Below are positions 6,044 through 6,056 of a DNA stretch of 6,056 bases, in pieces. A program made the translations under genes and the position numbers. The stretch is from Reyranella sp. (lineage in GTDB: Bacteria; Pseudomonadota; Alphaproteobacteria; Reyranellales; Reyranellaceae): the NCBI GenBank assembly GCA_004296815.1, contig SCVT01000303.1, forward strand, positions 1 through 6,056, read 5' to 3'. The stretch's first letter is position 1. Every line of letters begins with the position of its first letter. The notes below the pieces were generated by a model, which saw only the letters and a program-made list of their open reading frames with translations, had not been told where the DNA came from and did not search any database.

Positions 6044-6056
6044 AGATCGGAAGAGC
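6044..6056 (+). other. Illumina adapter sequence at the contig end (artefact)
   Basis: The final 13 bases, AGATCGGAAGAGC, are identical to the shared start of the standard Illumina TruSeq adapters, and they stand exactly at the end of the sequence. The TPR reading frame happens to continue through them (QIGR), but those residues should not be trusted. The genomic sequence most likely ends at 6043. Confidence 0.9.

Overview
The window looks like chromosomal DNA from a GC-rich proteobacterium. An alphaproteobacterium (Hyphomicrobiales or Rhodospirillales, for example a Bradyrhizobium- or Reyranella-like genome) is most likely. The reasons are strong G/C preference at third codon positions, a Bug/TctC-type binding protein without its own permease genes, a MalF-type permease, a Tat-exported sugar isomerase-like protein, and a TPR protein with an N-terminus of the MNRRQR type. 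This placement is an inference from gene style, not from a marker gene.

Left end (1-1376): an intact tRNA-Arg(CCG) gene at 15-91 is followed by about 1.24 kb of sparsely coding DNA. That stretch ends in a 41-bp imperfect copy (39/41) of the tRNA 3' half at 1336-1376. This is the layout left when an integrative element inserts into a tRNA 3' end: intact tRNA on one side, displaced 3' fragment on the other. The unit is only 1,285 bp and has no integrase. It holds one convincing gene (a small lipoprotein, 614-1042), one possible 49-aa minus-strand gene (157-306), a bulged 11-bp stem-loop (402-447), a terminator-like hairpin, and a dense cluster of palindromes just inside the right-hand repeat (1206-1298).

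Middle (1401-4817): 24 bp after the tRNA fragment begins a full-length MalF/UgpA-type ABC sugar-transporter permease. It has no visible ribosome-binding site and no partner permease, ATPase or binding protein beside it. Convergent to it lie three minus-strand genes, read in the order 4817 to 2328: a Tat-targeted xylose-isomerase-like TIM-barrel protein, a Bug/TctC solute-binding receptor, and a small secreted protein of unknown function. All three carry export signals, so together they suggest a small periplasmic uptake or processing group for a sugar or carboxylate.

Right end (4879-6056): a TPR-repeat protein diverges from the isomerase gene across a 61-bp gap and runs off the window. The last 13 bases (6044-6056) match the common Illumina adapter start, so they are probably not genomic and the real sequence ends at 6043.
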